62,967 nt of DNA from Rhizobiaceae bacterium (lineage in GTDB: Bacteria > Pseudomonadota > Alphaproteobacteria > Rhizobiales > Rhizobiaceae), in the NCBI GenBank assembly GCA_028279875.1, contig JANQMU010000055.1, forward strand, positions 1 through 62,967. Reading direction: 5' to 3'. Shown here one piece after another: positions 6,777-16,131 of this stretch. The notes under the pieces are model-generated. The model made no database searches and was not told the origin of the DNA. It saw only the letters and a program-made list of their open reading frames with translations. The position numbers and the translations under genes are program-made. Every line of letters starts with the position of its first letter. Position 1 is the stretch's first letter.

Positions 6777-8078
6777 ATGGCGATACTGAAAACGAAACTG
6801 CTAACCACGGTGGCGCTTGTGCCGCTGGCCGTCGGCGGGCTGGGCGCGGCATCGCTTGTCGTCTCGACCGGTGTCGCCACGCCGGGCGCGGCGTCCTGTG
6901 CAGCCAATCCCTGCGCTGCCAAGAAACCGGGGGCCTGTAACCCATGCGCAGCGAAGGCGGCCTGCGGTGCGTGCAACCCCTGTGCCGTGAAGAAAGCTTC
7001 GGCCTGCGGTGCGTGTAATCCATGCGCGGCCAAGAAGTCCGCCTGTGGTGCATGTAATCCCTGTGCGGCGTCCGCATGCAATCCTTGTAACCCCTGCAAT
7101 CCGTGTAACCCCTGTGCCGCAGCTGCCGGTGCCGGCGCGACGGAATGCTATGTTCCGCGCTTGTGGAATGCGTCGGCCTGCAATCCCTGTGCGGCCAAGA
7201 AGGCATCCGCATGTGGTGCCTGTAACCCATGCGCGGCCAAGAAGTCAGCTTGCGCGGCTTGTAATCCCTGCGCCGCCAAGAAAGCTTCGGCCTGTGGCGC
7301 ATGCAATCCCTGTGCGGCCAAGAAATCGGCCTGCGGAGCGTGTAATCCGTGCGCGGCGAAGAAGGCTTCGGCCTGCGGCGCGTGCAATCCGTGTGCGGCC
7401 AAGAAGTCGGCTTGCGGAGCCTGCAATCCCTGCGCGGCGAAGAAGGCCTCCGCCTGTAACCCCTGCAATCCCTGCGCAGCCAAAAAGGCCTCGGCCTGCA
7501 ATCCGTGCAACCCCTGCAATCCTTGTAACCCGTGCAATCCCTGCGCGGCGGGGGCAGCCGCAGCCGATCCGTATGATCTGGATCTTGCACCGGAGGAACT
7601 GATTGCGCTTTACGACTGCCTGCAGGACACGATCGGCTCGTCCTACAAGGGCGGCGGCCACTGGGCTGTCAACAAATGGCAGGGTTTCGATCACTTCTCG
7701 AAATATGCCTATCCGAGCGCCACGCATGGCAACCGTTTCGTGGTGAACTATACCAACAAGATCGGCTCCGATGCCTATGCCAGATATGGCGAGGTCAACC
7801 CGATGCCGATCGGCACGACGGCGGCCAAGGCCAGTTTCACGGTCAGCGCGGCGGGGCAGGCCTCCATCGGGCCATTGTTCATCATGGAAAAGATGACACG
7901 CGGCTTCAACGCCGAGACGGGCGACTGGCGTTACGCGATGGTGATGCCGGGCGGCACGACGGTCGGTCTGACCGGCGGCGCCGGCAGTGCCGCCATGACG
8001 TTCTGCCATGACTGCCATGTCGGCGCGGAGGATGCGGATTACCTGTTCTTCCTGCCGGAAGAGGTTCGCGCGAAGTAG
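6777..8078 (+). CDS. cytochrome P460-family protein with CNPC-repeat N-terminus
   Basis: 433 residues, strong GGGAGGAGG site. Residues 1-40: hydrophobic export signal. About 41-262: Cys/Ala/Lys/Asn/Pro tract with 22 CNPC units, mostly alternating 14-residue ([14 protein letters not shown]) and 13-residue ([13 protein letters not shown]) repeats, interrupted near residue 125 by CYVPRLWNA. About 264-433: cytochrome P460 domain with [47 protein letters not shown] and a C-terminal CHDCH c-heme site before FFLPEEVR. P460 proteins are periplasmic c-heme enzymes known from hydroxylamine or NO oxidation; activity here is not proven. The cysteine tract suggests metal or thiol binding. Irr-box-like site just upstream. 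Confidence 0.85.
   Translation: MAILKTKLLTTVALVPLAVGGLGAASLVVSTGVATPGAASCAANPCAAKKPGACNPCAAKAACGACNPCAVKKASACGACNPCAAKKSACGACNPCAASACNPCNPCNPCNPCAAAAGAGATECYVPRLWNASACNPCAAKKASACGACNPCAAKKSACAACNPCAAKKASACGACNPCAAKKSACGACNPCAAKKASACGACNPCAAKKSACGACNPCAAKKASACNPCNPCAAKKASACNPCNPCNPCNPCNPCAAGAAAADPYDLDLAPEELIALYDCLQDTIGSSYKGGGHWAVNKWQGFDHFSKYAYPSATHGNRFVVNYTNKIGSDAYARYGEVNPMPIGTTAAKASFTVSAAGQASIGPLFIMEKMTRGFNAETGDWRYAMVMPGGTTVGLTGGAGSAAMTFCHDCHVGAEDADYLFFLPEEVRAK
6895..7554 (+). repeat. in-frame CNPC coding repeats
   Basis: Tandem in-frame repeats of 39-42 bases encode alternating [14 protein letters not shown] and [13 protein letters not shown] units, with runs of pure (CNP)n at both ends of each half. 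The two halves are separated by a unique segment near 7140-7170. Third-base variation between units shows that the array is maintained at protein level and is not a recent expansion. Confidence 0.85.
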
Positions 8079-8095
8079 CGTTTCGAAGACCGGGA

Positions 8096-8115
8096 CCGCC
8101 GGCCTCGGCCGGCGG
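8096..8115. terminator. hairpin after P460 gene
   Basis: A 9-bp GC stem (CCGCCGGCC / GGCCGGCGG) closed by TC and followed by CTCTTTCC lies 17 bases after the stop of the P460 gene. Likely intrinsic terminator; the T-tract is weak. Confidence 0.55.
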
Positions 8116-8283
8116 CTCTTTCCGTTGATATGTAGTGAGGGGCGAGGCCCATCACGGCAGCCGACCTCCCTGAGATGTTGAAACCGCTTCAAATGCGGCG
8201 CCTGACCCTTGAAGGCCTTCACGATATCCGATTAATTCACTCCTTGGCACCACAGCCAGGGGCGGGATCGAGAGGGGAGCATC

Positions 8284-9078
8284 ATGGTCAAGCGGATCGG
8301 CTTTGTGTTTGCGGCGCTGTTGCTGTTCGGCTTCGTCCTCACCGGAATGCAGGCCGAGGCCAAGACATTCAGCAATGTCAGTTATGGCGCCAACAAGCTC
8401 GACATCTACACGCCGGACGCCGGCAAGGCGCCGGTCGTGATTTTCGTCCATGGCGGCGCCTGGGTCGGCGGCTCAAAGGGCGGTGTGCGGACGATGGTGC
8501 AGTTTTTCAACCGCCACGGTTTCGTGTTCGTATCGGTCGGATATACCAAATTTCCACGGGTCAGTGTCGGTCAGCAGGCCGACCAGGTGGGGCAGGCGAT
8601 CAACTGGGTGCGGGCCAATATCGCACGATATGGCGGCGACCCGCGCCGCATCGCGGTGATGGGGCATTCGGCCGGCTGCCATCTGGCGAGCCTGGCCATC
8701 CTGTCGGGCCGGGCAAAGGGGGTGCGGGCGCTGGTGGCCAATGATACGGGTGCCTATGACCTGGCCTATCTGGCAAGCCTGACCAACAATTCGCTGGGCA
8801 TCCTTTATGCGCTGCCGTTTCGCAATCGTTCGAAATGGCGCCAATGGTCGCCCATCACCTATGTGGGCACGAGCCGGCTACCGGTCATGGTCATCTGGTC
8901 CAACGGCCACAACCGGGACAAGGTGTCGCTGCGATTTGCCAAACGTCTGGAAGCGGCCGGACATCCGGTGACACGCTATGACGGCAGCAAATATGGCCAC
9001 ATCCGGATCCGCAACGTGGTCGGACGCAACAATGAAATCAGCAAGGCGATCCTGTCCTTTCTGAACCGCTCGCTCTGA
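8284..9078 (+). CDS. secreted alpha/beta hydrolase (esterase-like)
   Basis: 264 residues with a signal peptide (1-26, ending MQAEA). Esterase fold motifs: oxyanion HGGAW at 56-60 and nucleophile GHSAG with Ser129; the region around GHNRDKV and YGHIRIR supplies acid and His candidates. Resembles the BD-FAE/carboxylesterase group that acts on small esters; substrate not readable. A GGGGAGC site precedes the ATG. The 204-base gap upstream holds the P460 terminator and nothing else clear. Confidence 0.8.
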   Translation: MVKRIGFVFAALLLFGFVLTGMQAEAKTFSNVSYGANKLDIYTPDAGKAPVVIFVHGGAWVGGSKGGVRTMVQFFNRHGFVFVSVGYTKFPRVSVGQQADQVGQAINWVRANIARYGGDPRRIAVMGHSAGCHLASLAILSGRAKGVRALVANDTGAYDLAYLASLTNNSLGILYALPFRNRSKWRQWSPITYVGTSRLPVMVIWSNGHNRDKVSLRFAKRLEAAGHPVTRYDGSKYGHIRIRNVVGRNNEISKAILSFLNRSL

Positions 9079-9234
9079 CACATTGTTTCGGGGCCCGTCG
9101 CGGCGCGCCGAACCCCTTCCGCCCGCCAACAAATTGTTGATTTTTATCCGGTGATCTGCAAGAGAGTGGCATTTGAATTCAGGCCCCGATTTCAGTCAAC
9201 AGGCCCCAGAACATGCAGAAACGGACCCGACGCC

Positions 9235-10473
9235 GTGAGCATAGACTCCTCCCCAGCAGCCGGCGGTGAAGAGGGGGAAGGGGTTCGCAGCCGTCTCGTT
9301 CTGAATTTCCCAGGCTTTGAGAATATCGGGACGGAGGCCTGTCTCGACCGTCTCTATCATTGCGCCGAAAAAACCGGCGAAATATTCCATTTTTCAGTGA
9401 CGCCCACCGGTGAGAACACAGACCGCGGGCCTTGTCACGCGGCGCGCGAGTTCGTTGCACGGGGCCCGGACTGGACGGTCGCCAGCCGGGTGGTTCAGTT
9501 CGACTGGTACGACATCGTCGAAAGCTATGAGAACCGGGCCTATCCGATGGGTTTCCTTCGGAACCTCCGCAAATATCTGGTGATTTTCTTCGACGGCACG
9601 CTGCGGCGGTATCTGCAGGCAAGCCGCCTCTATTTCATCTTCTCGATCTACCCGATCATTCTCATTTTGTTGTTTGCGCTGCTCGCCCTGGTGGCCGCTG
9701 TCGCGGTGGTGCAGGCCCTTGGATTGACCGGCATCGCGGGCCTTGCGGCGGCGCTTGCCGGCGGGGTGGTGCTGTGGCTGGTCCTGTGCCGCTGGCCGGG
9801 GGACTTCCTGTTTCTCAACACCACGGTGAGCAATTGGGGCTTTGCCTGGGATCTGACCAACAGACGCAATGCCGAGATCACCGAACGCATGGCCGATTTT
9901 GCCGATGTGGTGGCCGCCGAAATCAAGGCGTCGCCGCATGACGAGATCACTATCTGCGGTCACAGTCTGGGCTGCGTCTGGGCCATCTGCGCTGTGTCCA
10001 TGGCGCTGGAGAAAGATCCGGACCTGTTGAGAAACAGACAGGTCGGATTTCTGTCCCTCGGATCGAGCCACTTGAAAATCGCCCTGTGCAACACGGCTGG
10101 CTGGCTGCGCGATTACCTGCGCTCGGTCCTCGACCAGCCAACACTCTACTGGCATGAGTTCCAGTCGAAGGACGATGTGATCGCGTTTTACAAGGCAGAT
10201 CCCTTCGCGCCGATCGATATCACCGATTTTGCGGCGCGCTACACGGTGGATCGGGTCCGTTTCCACCGCGGGATGAGTGACCGGCGCTATCGGGCGATGA
10301 AGCGCTCGCTCTATTACACCCACAACCAATATGTCAGATATTACGAGAAACCGGTGCCTTTCGATTTCTACCTTCGCCTTTTCGGACCGTTGAGCGTGCC
10401 GCAACTGGCCGAGCAGCCGGAGCTGGTTCTGTCCCTGGCGGGCGCGGAAAGCCAGGCTGCGGCGGTCGACTGA
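9235..10473 (+). CDS. membrane protein with alpha/beta-hydrolase (lipase-like) domain
   Basis: 412 residues from GTG at 9235; the frame is open to 9151 and the true start is uncertain because no site has a clear ribosome binding sequence. Two closely spaced membrane helices (SRLYFIFSIYPIILILLF and the following Ala/Val/Leu-rich stretch) split the N-terminal part from a region with a lipase-type nucleophile elbow, GHSLG, Ser244. It ends one base before the ATG of the next gene, so the two are probably co-transcribed. Substrate unknown. Confidence 0.65.
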   Translation: MSIDSSPAAGGEEGEGVRSRLVLNFPGFENIGTEACLDRLYHCAEKTGEIFHFSVTPTGENTDRGPCHAAREFVARGPDWTVASRVVQFDWYDIVESYENRAYPMGFLRNLRKYLVIFFDGTLRRYLQASRLYFIFSIYPIILILLFALLALVAAVAVVQALGLTGIAGLAAALAGGVVLWLVLCRWPGDFLFLNTTVSNWGFAWDLTNRRNAEITERMADFADVVAAEIKASPHDEITICGHSLGCVWAICAVSMALEKDPDLLRNRQVGFLSLGSSHLKIALCNTAGWLRDYLRSVLDQPTLYWHEFQSKDDVIAFYKADPFAPIDITDFAARYTVDRVRFHRGMSDRRYRAMKRSLYYTHNQYVRYYEKPVPFDFYLRLFGPLSVPQLAEQPELVLSLAGAESQAAAVD

Positions 10474-10474
10474 C

Positions 10475-11068
10475 ATGGACCCGGATCTCTCCTTTGCCGG
10501 CAAGATCGTGTGGTGCGTTTTCATCGTCATCTGGGGCGCCCTTCGCTGGCGGCCGAATGTGCGGGCACGCCGGCATGCGATCAAGACCACCCATCGCAGC
10601 CCGAAGGAGCGGCTGTCACTGGCGCTGTCCTTTACCGGCCTCGGCCTGCTGCCGGGCCTGTGGGTGTTCGCGCAGTTTCCGTCGCGCGCCGACCACGGTG
10701 TCGGGCCGCTGGCGCTGGCCATTGCGGTGGCGCTGCTCGCCGGTTCCCTGGTGCTGTTCCACGCGACACACCGGGCGCTCGGCCGGATGTGGTCCAACAG
10801 TCTCGATTTGCGACAGGGGCATGAACTGATCACCACATCCGTCTACACGCATTTGCGGCATCCCATGTATACGGCGTTCTGGCTGTGGGCGCTGGGGCAG
10901 GCCTTCGTGCTGGGCAACTGGGTGGCCGGACTGGCCGGACTGCTTGGTTTCGGGGCGCTTTTCTTCCTCAGAATAGGCGATGAGGAGGCGATGATGGAGC
11001 GGGAATTCGGGCAGTCCTATCGCGATTATGCGAAGAAAACGAAGCGGATCATTCCGGGTGTCTATTAG
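10475..11068 (+). CDS. isoprenylcysteine carboxyl methyltransferase-family membrane protein
   Basis: 197 residues, four or five membrane helices, with the hallmark HxxxRHPMYTAFW region (THLRHPMYTAFW) and C-terminal E-x-x-x-x-x-x-FGQSYRDYAKKTKRIIPG. This is the ICMT/PEMT-like family of small-molecule or lipid methyltransferases using SAM at the membrane face; bacterial members rarely have known substrates. Tightly coupled to the upstream hydrolase-like gene (1-base gap). Confidence 0.8.
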   Translation: MDPDLSFAGKIVWCVFIVIWGALRWRPNVRARRHAIKTTHRSPKERLSLALSFTGLGLLPGLWVFAQFPSRADHGVGPLALAIAVALLAGSLVLFHATHRALGRMWSNSLDLRQGHELITTSVYTHLRHPMYTAFWLWALGQAFVLGNWVAGLAGLLGFGALFFLRIGDEEAMMEREFGQSYRDYAKKTKRIIPGVY

Positions 11069-11289
11069 GCCGTCTTTGGCTGTGGAAAGCTGATTTCGGC
11101 TTTCGGCGACCTGTGCAAACGTCTATGAAATGCCGCGAATTTCGAGTAAACAGGCGACGGTGGGACAAAACGGTACCGGGTGTGACAAGTTTTCCGGCAA
11201 CCGTAACAGAACGGTGGGCCGGTTTTGGGGGCCGGGATTGTGAAATCCTGACTTCGATATCCAACCGGGCAGGCAGGGGTAAAAAGACA

Positions 11290-11958
11290 ATGATGGCTTT
11301 TTTCGGTCGTCCATTGACGTATGCGGCGCGGGTCGTGGCCGTGGCAATCATCATGGCGGGATCGGTGCCGCCGGCGGCGGCGGTGTCGGAGCGGTCAGGC
11401 GATGCGGCCTACCGCATTGCGCAGGCCAAGATCACCAGAACCGGTGAAGTCTATCTGATTCGCGGCCTCGCAAACATCTTCTCGCTGGGCATGAACACCA
11501 TGGGCAAACAGCTGCGGGACAAGGGGGTTTACGTCAAAACCTTCAATCATGCCGGCTGGAAAGGCGTTGCGAACCGGATCATCAAGCGCGCGAAAAAGGA
11601 CGAAGTGTCCTACCCGATCATCATCGCCGGCCATTCCCTCGGCGCCAACAGCGCCACGGCCATGGCCAACTATCTGGCGCAAAAGGGCGTCGAAGTTGGC
11701 CTGGTCGTCGCCTTCGATCCGACACTCAAGCGGATCGTCAAGGGCAATATCGACCTGGTGATCAACTACTATCTGCCCGGCGGCAAGAATCAGGTGTACA
11801 AAGGGGCGGGTTTTCGCGGCAAGGTCCAGAATATCGACGTCAGCGACATGCGGGGCGTCAATCACATGAATGTCGAAAAAAGCAGAACGCTCCAGGCCAA
11901 GTTCATCGACGAAGTGATGAAGATCACCAGGAACAAAAGGCGCGCGGCGGCACGGTAA
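11290..11958 (+). CDS. secreted alpha/beta-hydrolase-fold protein
   Basis: 222 residues from the ATG at 11290, chosen because CAGGGGT precedes it and a signal peptide follows (MMAFFGRPLTYAARVVAVAI, ending about PPAAA). YLIRGLANIFSLGMNTMGKQL and IIIAGHSLGANSATAMA (Ser116) are lipase-type features, close in style to the predicted periplasmic lipases of rhizobia. No substrate can be assigned. Third hydrolase of this neighbourhood. Confidence 0.7.
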   Translation: MMAFFGRPLTYAARVVAVAIIMAGSVPPAAAVSERSGDAAYRIAQAKITRTGEVYLIRGLANIFSLGMNTMGKQLRDKGVYVKTFNHAGWKGVANRIIKRAKKDEVSYPIIIAGHSLGANSATAMANYLAQKGVEVGLVVAFDPTLKRIVKGNIDLVINYYLPGGKNQVYKGAGFRGKVQNIDVSDMRGVNHMNVEKSRTLQAKFIDEVMKITRNKRRAAAR

Positions 11959-11974
11959 GCGGCAGCGGCCGACC

Positions 11975-12457
11975 TTACCGCGCGGCGCGGCGGCAGACCG
12001 CGACATCGGCGAAGGCGAATTTGCCGCTCCGGATCTGGGTGTACTCGATGTAATTCTCGTCGATGATCGCACCGTCAAAGCGTGACGTGTCTATCCGATC
12101 GACCATGGTGAAATCATCCGGCCGCGGGCCGATAACGCCCAGAACCTCTTCCTTGACCGTGACCTTCTTGCGATCCTCGCTGATCACGGCGTAGTCCGGC
12201 AGGTCCTCGTCGTCGGGGCTGAATTCCTCGTCCGTCAATTCCCAGCTCCAGACATAGTTGCCGAAGAAGGCCGGGCCCTGCTGCGCGCTGATAATGAGCT
12301 CATAGACATTCTGCCCGGCCGCGTAAAAACCGTCATGGAATGCGCCGCCCCGACTGGTGCATTGCCACGTGCCGACCAGATTCGTCGGTTCGGCAGCCGG
12401 CACAGGAGAGGCCAGAACCAGACCGAGGCAAACCGATACAGTCCTGAACACATGCAT
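11975..12457 (-). CDS. small secreted hypothetical protein
   Basis: 160 residues from the ATG at 12457, preceded by GGAGGT. Signal peptide (MHVFRTVSVCLGLVLASPVPAA), then a beta-rich domain beginning NLVGTWQCTSRGGAFHDG and containing acidic DEEFSPDDEDLPDYAVI. Two cysteines remain in the mature form. The LVGTW-x-C opening is common in small periplasmic beta-barrel proteins of unknown role. Not recognised further. Converges on the hydrolase gene to its left. Confidence 0.6.
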   Translation of the reverse strand: MHVFRTVSVCLGLVLASPVPAAEPTNLVGTWQCTSRGGAFHDGFYAAGQNVYELIISAQQGPAFFGNYVWSWELTDEEFSPDDEDLPDYAVISEDRKKVTVKEEVLGVIGPRPDDFTMVDRIDTSRFDGAIIDENYIEYTQIRSGKFAFADVAVCRRAAR

Positions 12458-12610
12458 GGCCGACCTCCATCGATACCGAATTGCTTTCTGACCTGCAGAT
12501 TGCACTGCGAGCCGGGCAGGGCGCTCTGGTGCAATATGATCGATAGGCGATGGGTCGGCAAGCAGGGTTCTCGGCGGTCGGATCGAGCCGTCCTGTCGCA
12601 CCGATCGCTG

Positions 12611-13042
12611 TCAGTCCAGATCGGTGGGGACCATGCGGCTGAACAGATTGACAAGGAATGCGGTGCTGAGCCCGAAGGCAAGCAGGCCGGAAACCGAGCC
12701 GAAAGCGCCGAATATGCGGTATCCGGTGGCGAGCACCAGGTCGCCATAGCCGAGGGTCGTATAGGTGCTCAGCGCAAAATAAATGGAATCGGCAATGGTG
12801 GGCAGGGCTCCGAAAGCCAGGATCGTGAGCGCAAAGACCCAAACCTCAATGGTGTTTGAGCTGATGATTGCGCCAAGTGCAATGAGGAAGATCAGAACGC
12901 GCTGATGCACCAGCGACACATGGACAAACCGGCCCCTCAGATGGCGAAGCAACGCGATCGCCGTCAGCAGGATGGAAACGTGGATGGAAATACAGACGAT
13001 CAGCAGAATGCTGCCGCTGACGATTTGCATCATGACTGACAT
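12611..13042 (-). CDS. two-pore-helix-type potassium channel protein
   Basis: 143 residues with three or four hydrophobic segments and the potassium selectivity filter TTYTTLGYGD-like sequence (STYTTLGYGDLVLATG) between the last two. Ion_trans_2 family. No RCK/TrkA or cyclic-nucleotide domain follows; the protein stops about 20 residues after the last helix, so gating is not evident. Inner membrane. Confidence 0.8.
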   Translation of the reverse strand: MSVMMQIVSGSILLIVCISIHVSILLTAIALLRHLRGRFVHVSLVHQRVLIFLIALGAIISSNTIEVWVFALTILAFGALPTIADSIYFALSTYTTLGYGDLVLATGYRIFGAFGSVSGLLAFGLSTAFLVNLFSRMVPTDLD

Positions 13043-13141
13043 GGCAATGGTGCTTTCAATGGTCCCCGATCAACTGGCTTCATACCATGGGCGCCGTGCC
13101 ACCGGACAGCCGGCCATGCCGTTGCGGTGCCGTGCGACCTC

Positions 13142-13894
13142 TCAAGGTGCCGGCTCCGACAGCTTGTCGATTTCCTCCGAATAGGCAATGATGGCCTCCC
13201 TACCTTTCGGCGTCAGCGTGTAAATTCCGGTCCGGATGCGTTCGAACCATCCATAGTGGTCATCGGCCATCAGGCGTCGCGCTTTGTCCACCCTGGACGC
13301 CCGGGCGACGTCCGCGGCCTTGGTGGGACCGTTTTCCATGAGGATCCTGACGCACCGCAGAGCGTCCTGGCGATAAGCGGTCATCAGCTTGCGGCGGGTG
13401 GCGCCGCCATCGTTTGGATCACCGACGCGTCTGGCAAATTCCCTCAACAGGCGGACCTTCTTGCGGCTGGACTGCCGGGGCCGGTAGGGTGCGGGATCGA
13501 TATGGATCTCGACCAGGCCATCTTTCAGGCGCACGGTGATCAGGCCGAGGCCGAGACGCCGGCACAGCGTCCGGTTCAGCTTCAGCGATTTCAGAAACGG
13601 TCTGCCAGCGCCGCGCGGAACCGCGACATAGACCGTGTCCGACACGGCCTGCCGCTCGACGGCCTGGTGAAACAGTGCCAGCGAAAACCCGGTCTTGAGT
13701 TCGACGATCACCGGGTCCTCGGCACCGCGAACGGCGACGATATCGGCAGCGCCGATTTCGCCCTTGACCTCGTAACCCTGGCCCTCAAGCAGGCGCTTGA
13801 CGGGCGCATAGAGGTCGGTTTCCCGGATCTTCCCTGACGCCAAATCCTCAACTCCGCCTGATTCCTGCGAATCGCAAGATGCGGCAGAGAGCAT
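13142..13894 (-). CDS. DUF2161 family PD-(D/E)XK-like protein
   Basis: 250 residues. N-terminal half carries LYAPVKRLLEGQGYEVKGEI, GAADIVAV and VIVELKTGFS, giving the E, D and E-x-K of a PD-(D/E)XK nuclease core; the C-terminal half is a winged-helix-like region (LTPKGREAIIAYSEEIDKL). It is the DUF2161 type, usually labelled putative phosphodiesterase or nuclease; biological role unknown. Stands alone. Confidence 0.75.
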   Translation of the reverse strand: MLSAASCDSQESGGVEDLASGKIRETDLYAPVKRLLEGQGYEVKGEIGAADIVAVRGAEDPVIVELKTGFSLALFHQAVERQAVSDTVYVAVPRGAGRPFLKSLKLNRTLCRRLGLGLITVRLKDGLVEIHIDPAPYRPRQSSRKKVRLLREFARRVGDPNDGGATRRKLMTAYRQDALRCVRILMENGPTKAADVARASRVDKARRLMADDHYGWFERIRTGIYTLTPKGREAIIAYSEEIDKLSEPAP

Positions 13895-13930
13895 AACCGC
13901 TGGACGGCGTGTGATGGAAATGGCCGTTTT

Positions 13931-13951
13931 GCGGGCGGCGTTGCCGCCCGC
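13931..13951. terminator. hairpin between AraC-type and DUF2161 genes
   Basis: Stem GCGGGCGGC / GCCGCCCGC with loop GTT, flanked by TTTT on both sides in plus orientation. It lies just past the end of the AraC-type gene (minus strand), but on that strand it is followed by A residues, so termination there would depend on the stem alone. Confidence 0.4.
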
Positions 13952-13973
13952 TTTTCACCATGGCGTTCGACTG

Positions 13974-14813
13974 TCAGGACGCCAAAGGCAGGCAGATATC
14001 GGTCCGCAGATCCTCCGGCGCGGTGTCGGCCGGGCTGTTCAGATAGACCTCGTAACAGGGTGCGTTGGCCGGCTCCCGGCCGGAATTCGGCAGCCATTCG
14101 CCGTAGAGGTAGTCATAGGCAACCTTCACCGATGGGTAAGGGCCCTTGTAATGCAGGACGGCGTAGGGGCCGGCCGGCAGTTCGACCTCGTCCAGCCCCT
14201 CGGGCAGGACCATGTCCGCGGGGATCATCAGTCCGGCATGGCAGCGCAGATCGGCCTCTGCCACCGTGTTCGGGTCGTCATGATAGACGCCCACCATGCC
14301 GCGCACCTGCGGCCAGAGATTTTGCGAGGTTGCGGTGTTGATGAGCTTTTCGAAGCACGGTCCGACATCCGTATAGGGTCCCTTGTGCAACAGCGCGGCA
14401 AGGCGGCATGCCGGAACCTGTTTGGTCTCAATGTCAAACATTTTGAACGTTCCTTTCAATTTGTGTTTCGGAGCCCGGCCCAGCCGGCCCCTGTTGCGGA
14501 ACGCTCCGGGAGAAATGCCAAAGCCGTCGCTGAAGGCACGGGTGAAGCTTTGAACATTGGGGTAACCCACACCGGCGGCGATCCGTGCAACGGGATCGTC
14601 CTCATGAATCAGCCAGCACGCCGCACGATACAGCCGGATCCGGCGCACCGCCTGGGCACAGGTTTCGCCCGTCATCGCCTGGAACACGCGATGCCAGTGA
14701 AAGCGTGACATGGCGGCGACATCGGCGAGCGTGTCCAGCGACAAATCGCCTGCCGGGTTTTCGTGGATATACATCAACACCCGCAAAATGCGCTTTTCAT
14801 AACTGGCAGTCAC
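13974..14813 (-). CDS. AraC-family regulator with GyrI-like effector domain
   Basis: 279 residues from GTG at 14813, preceded by GGGGA; the frame is open further up but without a start signal. Residues about 5-105 are two AraC helix-turn-helix motifs (LSLDTLADVAAMSRFHWHRVFQ; ARIAAGVGYPNVQSFTRAF). Residues about 125-279 are a GyrI/SOUL-like ligand-binding domain (VPACRLAALLHKGPYTDVG, VLHYKGPYPSVKVAYDYL). Such proteins sense small hydrophobic or drug-like ligands. Divergent from the LysE-type exporter 126 bases away, which is the likely target. Confidence 0.85.
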   Translation of the reverse strand: MTASYEKRILRVLMYIHENPAGDLSLDTLADVAAMSRFHWHRVFQAMTGETCAQAVRRIRLYRAACWLIHEDDPVARIAAGVGYPNVQSFTRAFSDGFGISPGAFRNRGRLGRAPKHKLKGTFKMFDIETKQVPACRLAALLHKGPYTDVGPCFEKLINTATSQNLWPQVRGMVGVYHDDPNTVAEADLRCHAGLMIPADMVLPEGLDEVELPAGPYAVLHYKGPYPSVKVAYDYLYGEWLPNSGREPANAPCYEVYLNSPADTAPEDLRTDICLPLAS

Positions 14814-14939
14814 GGCAGTTCCCCGGTTCGTTCCATGTCTGCTATGACATGGACCGATTTTGCAAATCTTGCTTAATTGGTTGGCTCTGCGGCGCGTGAA
14901 TTGTACAAGGCTGCCCGACCCATCCGTCGAGGAACAGGC

Positions 14940-15566
14940 ATGATCGATCAAACGACCCTCATCACCTATCTGGCGATCCTGCTGGGCTTCGTCTTCATAC
15001 CCGGCCCGGCCGTGCTATTGACCCTGGCGCGCGCTTCGAGTTCGGGCACGCAGACGGGCATTGCGACGGCACTCGGCATTGCGGCGGGCGATCTCATCCA
15101 TACGCTGATGGCGGTGATCGGCATTTCCGCGATCGTGCTTGCCTCGGCCTTTCTGTTCAGCCTGGTCAAATATCTGGGTGCGGCCTATCTGGTCTATCTC
15201 GGTCTCCGGGCGATTTTCGAGAGGGTGGATCCCGGCAATCCGGCTGCCGTCGGACGCCTGACATCGAAGACGGCGTTCCGGCAGGCGATTCTGGCGGAGG
15301 TGCTCAATCCGAAATCGGCACTGTTCTTCCTGGCGTTCCTGCCGCAATTCGTCCGGCCGGAAAACGGCTGGGTGACTATGCAACTCATCGTGCTCGGTGT
15401 GCTGTTCGTGCTGATGGGGCTGGTGAGCACCATTGTCGTCGCGGTGAGCGCCGGCGGTGTCGGCGCCTTCCTGCGCCGCCATCCGGCGGTGTTGCGCTGG
15501 CAGGGCAAATTTGTCGGTGGCATCTATTGCGCCCTCGGCGTTCGCCTGGCGCTGCAGGAGAAGTGA
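14940..15566 (+). CDS. LysE family amino-acid exporter
   Basis: 208 residues, ATG at 14940 with GAGGAACAGGC upstream. Six predicted membrane helices, opening FVFIPGPAVLLTLARASSSGTQTGIATALGIAAGD, which is the LysE/RhtB signature. Exports amino acids or analogues across the inner membrane; substrate not readable. Shares its promoter region with the divergent AraC-GyrI regulator. Confidence 0.85.
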   Translation: MIDQTTLITYLAILLGFVFIPGPAVLLTLARASSSGTQTGIATALGIAAGDLIHTLMAVIGISAIVLASAFLFSLVKYLGAAYLVYLGLRAIFERVDPGNPAAVGRLTSKTAFRQAILAEVLNPKSALFFLAFLPQFVRPENGWVTMQLIVLGVLFVLMGLVSTIVVAVSAGGVGAFLRRHPAVLRWQGKFVGGIYCALGVRLALQEK

Positions 15567-15674
15567 TCCGCAAGCCCCGGTGCGGCGCGGCGGCCTTGAG
15601 GGCGGTGGCGATCCCCTGTAAGGCAAGGGTGTCGCTGCTGCGGGCGGCACCCCGCATCATCTGGAGACCTGCCC

Positions 15675-16124
15675 ATGGGCGATGCCACGCCGGCCAATTT
15701 TTTCGAGGAAGTGCAGACGGTGCGCTTCCAGCATTGCGATCCCGCCGGGATCGTCTTTTACCCGCGCTATTACGAGATGCTCAATCTGACCGTGGAGCGG
15801 TTCTTCGAAAGCCATATCGGCTGGTCGTTCCATCAGCTGCATATGGATCTGCACGTCACGGTGCCGACCGTGCGGATCGAAACGGATTTCTTCGAGGCCA
15901 GCTGGCTGGAGGATCGCCTGCAGTTTCAATTGCGGCTGGACCGGATCGGCCGGTCAAGCCTGACATTCAATATTTCCTGCCGGTGCGGCGATGAAGAGCG
16001 GCTGAAAGCGATCATCACCCTGGTCTGCATCGACTTTACCAAGAAGAAGGCCGTGCCGTGGCCGGACCGCATTCGGCATCGGATCGAAGCCATTCTGGCG
16101 AACCAGGTGGACGTTCCGGCCTGA
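15675..16124 (+). CDS. acyl-CoA thioesterase, 4-hydroxybenzoyl-CoA thioesterase type
   Basis: 149 residues, single hot-dog domain. RFQHCDPAGIVFYPRYYEMLN carries the catalytic Asp of the D-x-AGIV-x-(F/Y) motif of 4HBT thioesterases. Hydrolyses acyl-CoA in the cytoplasm. Its stop codon lies 7 bases before a 36-bp-arm palindrome. Confidence 0.85.
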   Translation: MGDATPANFFEEVQTVRFQHCDPAGIVFYPRYYEMLNLTVERFFESHIGWSFHQLHMDLHVTVPTVRIETDFFEASWLEDRLQFQLRLDRIGRSSLTFNISCRCGDEERLKAIITLVCIDFTKKKAVPWPDRIRHRIEAILANQVDVPA

Positions 16125-16131
16125 CTCCGTT

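Noticed and set aside
6895..7554. CRISPR-like or tandem noncoding repeat
   Set aside because: The repeats are in frame, vary at third positions and encode one continuous protein.
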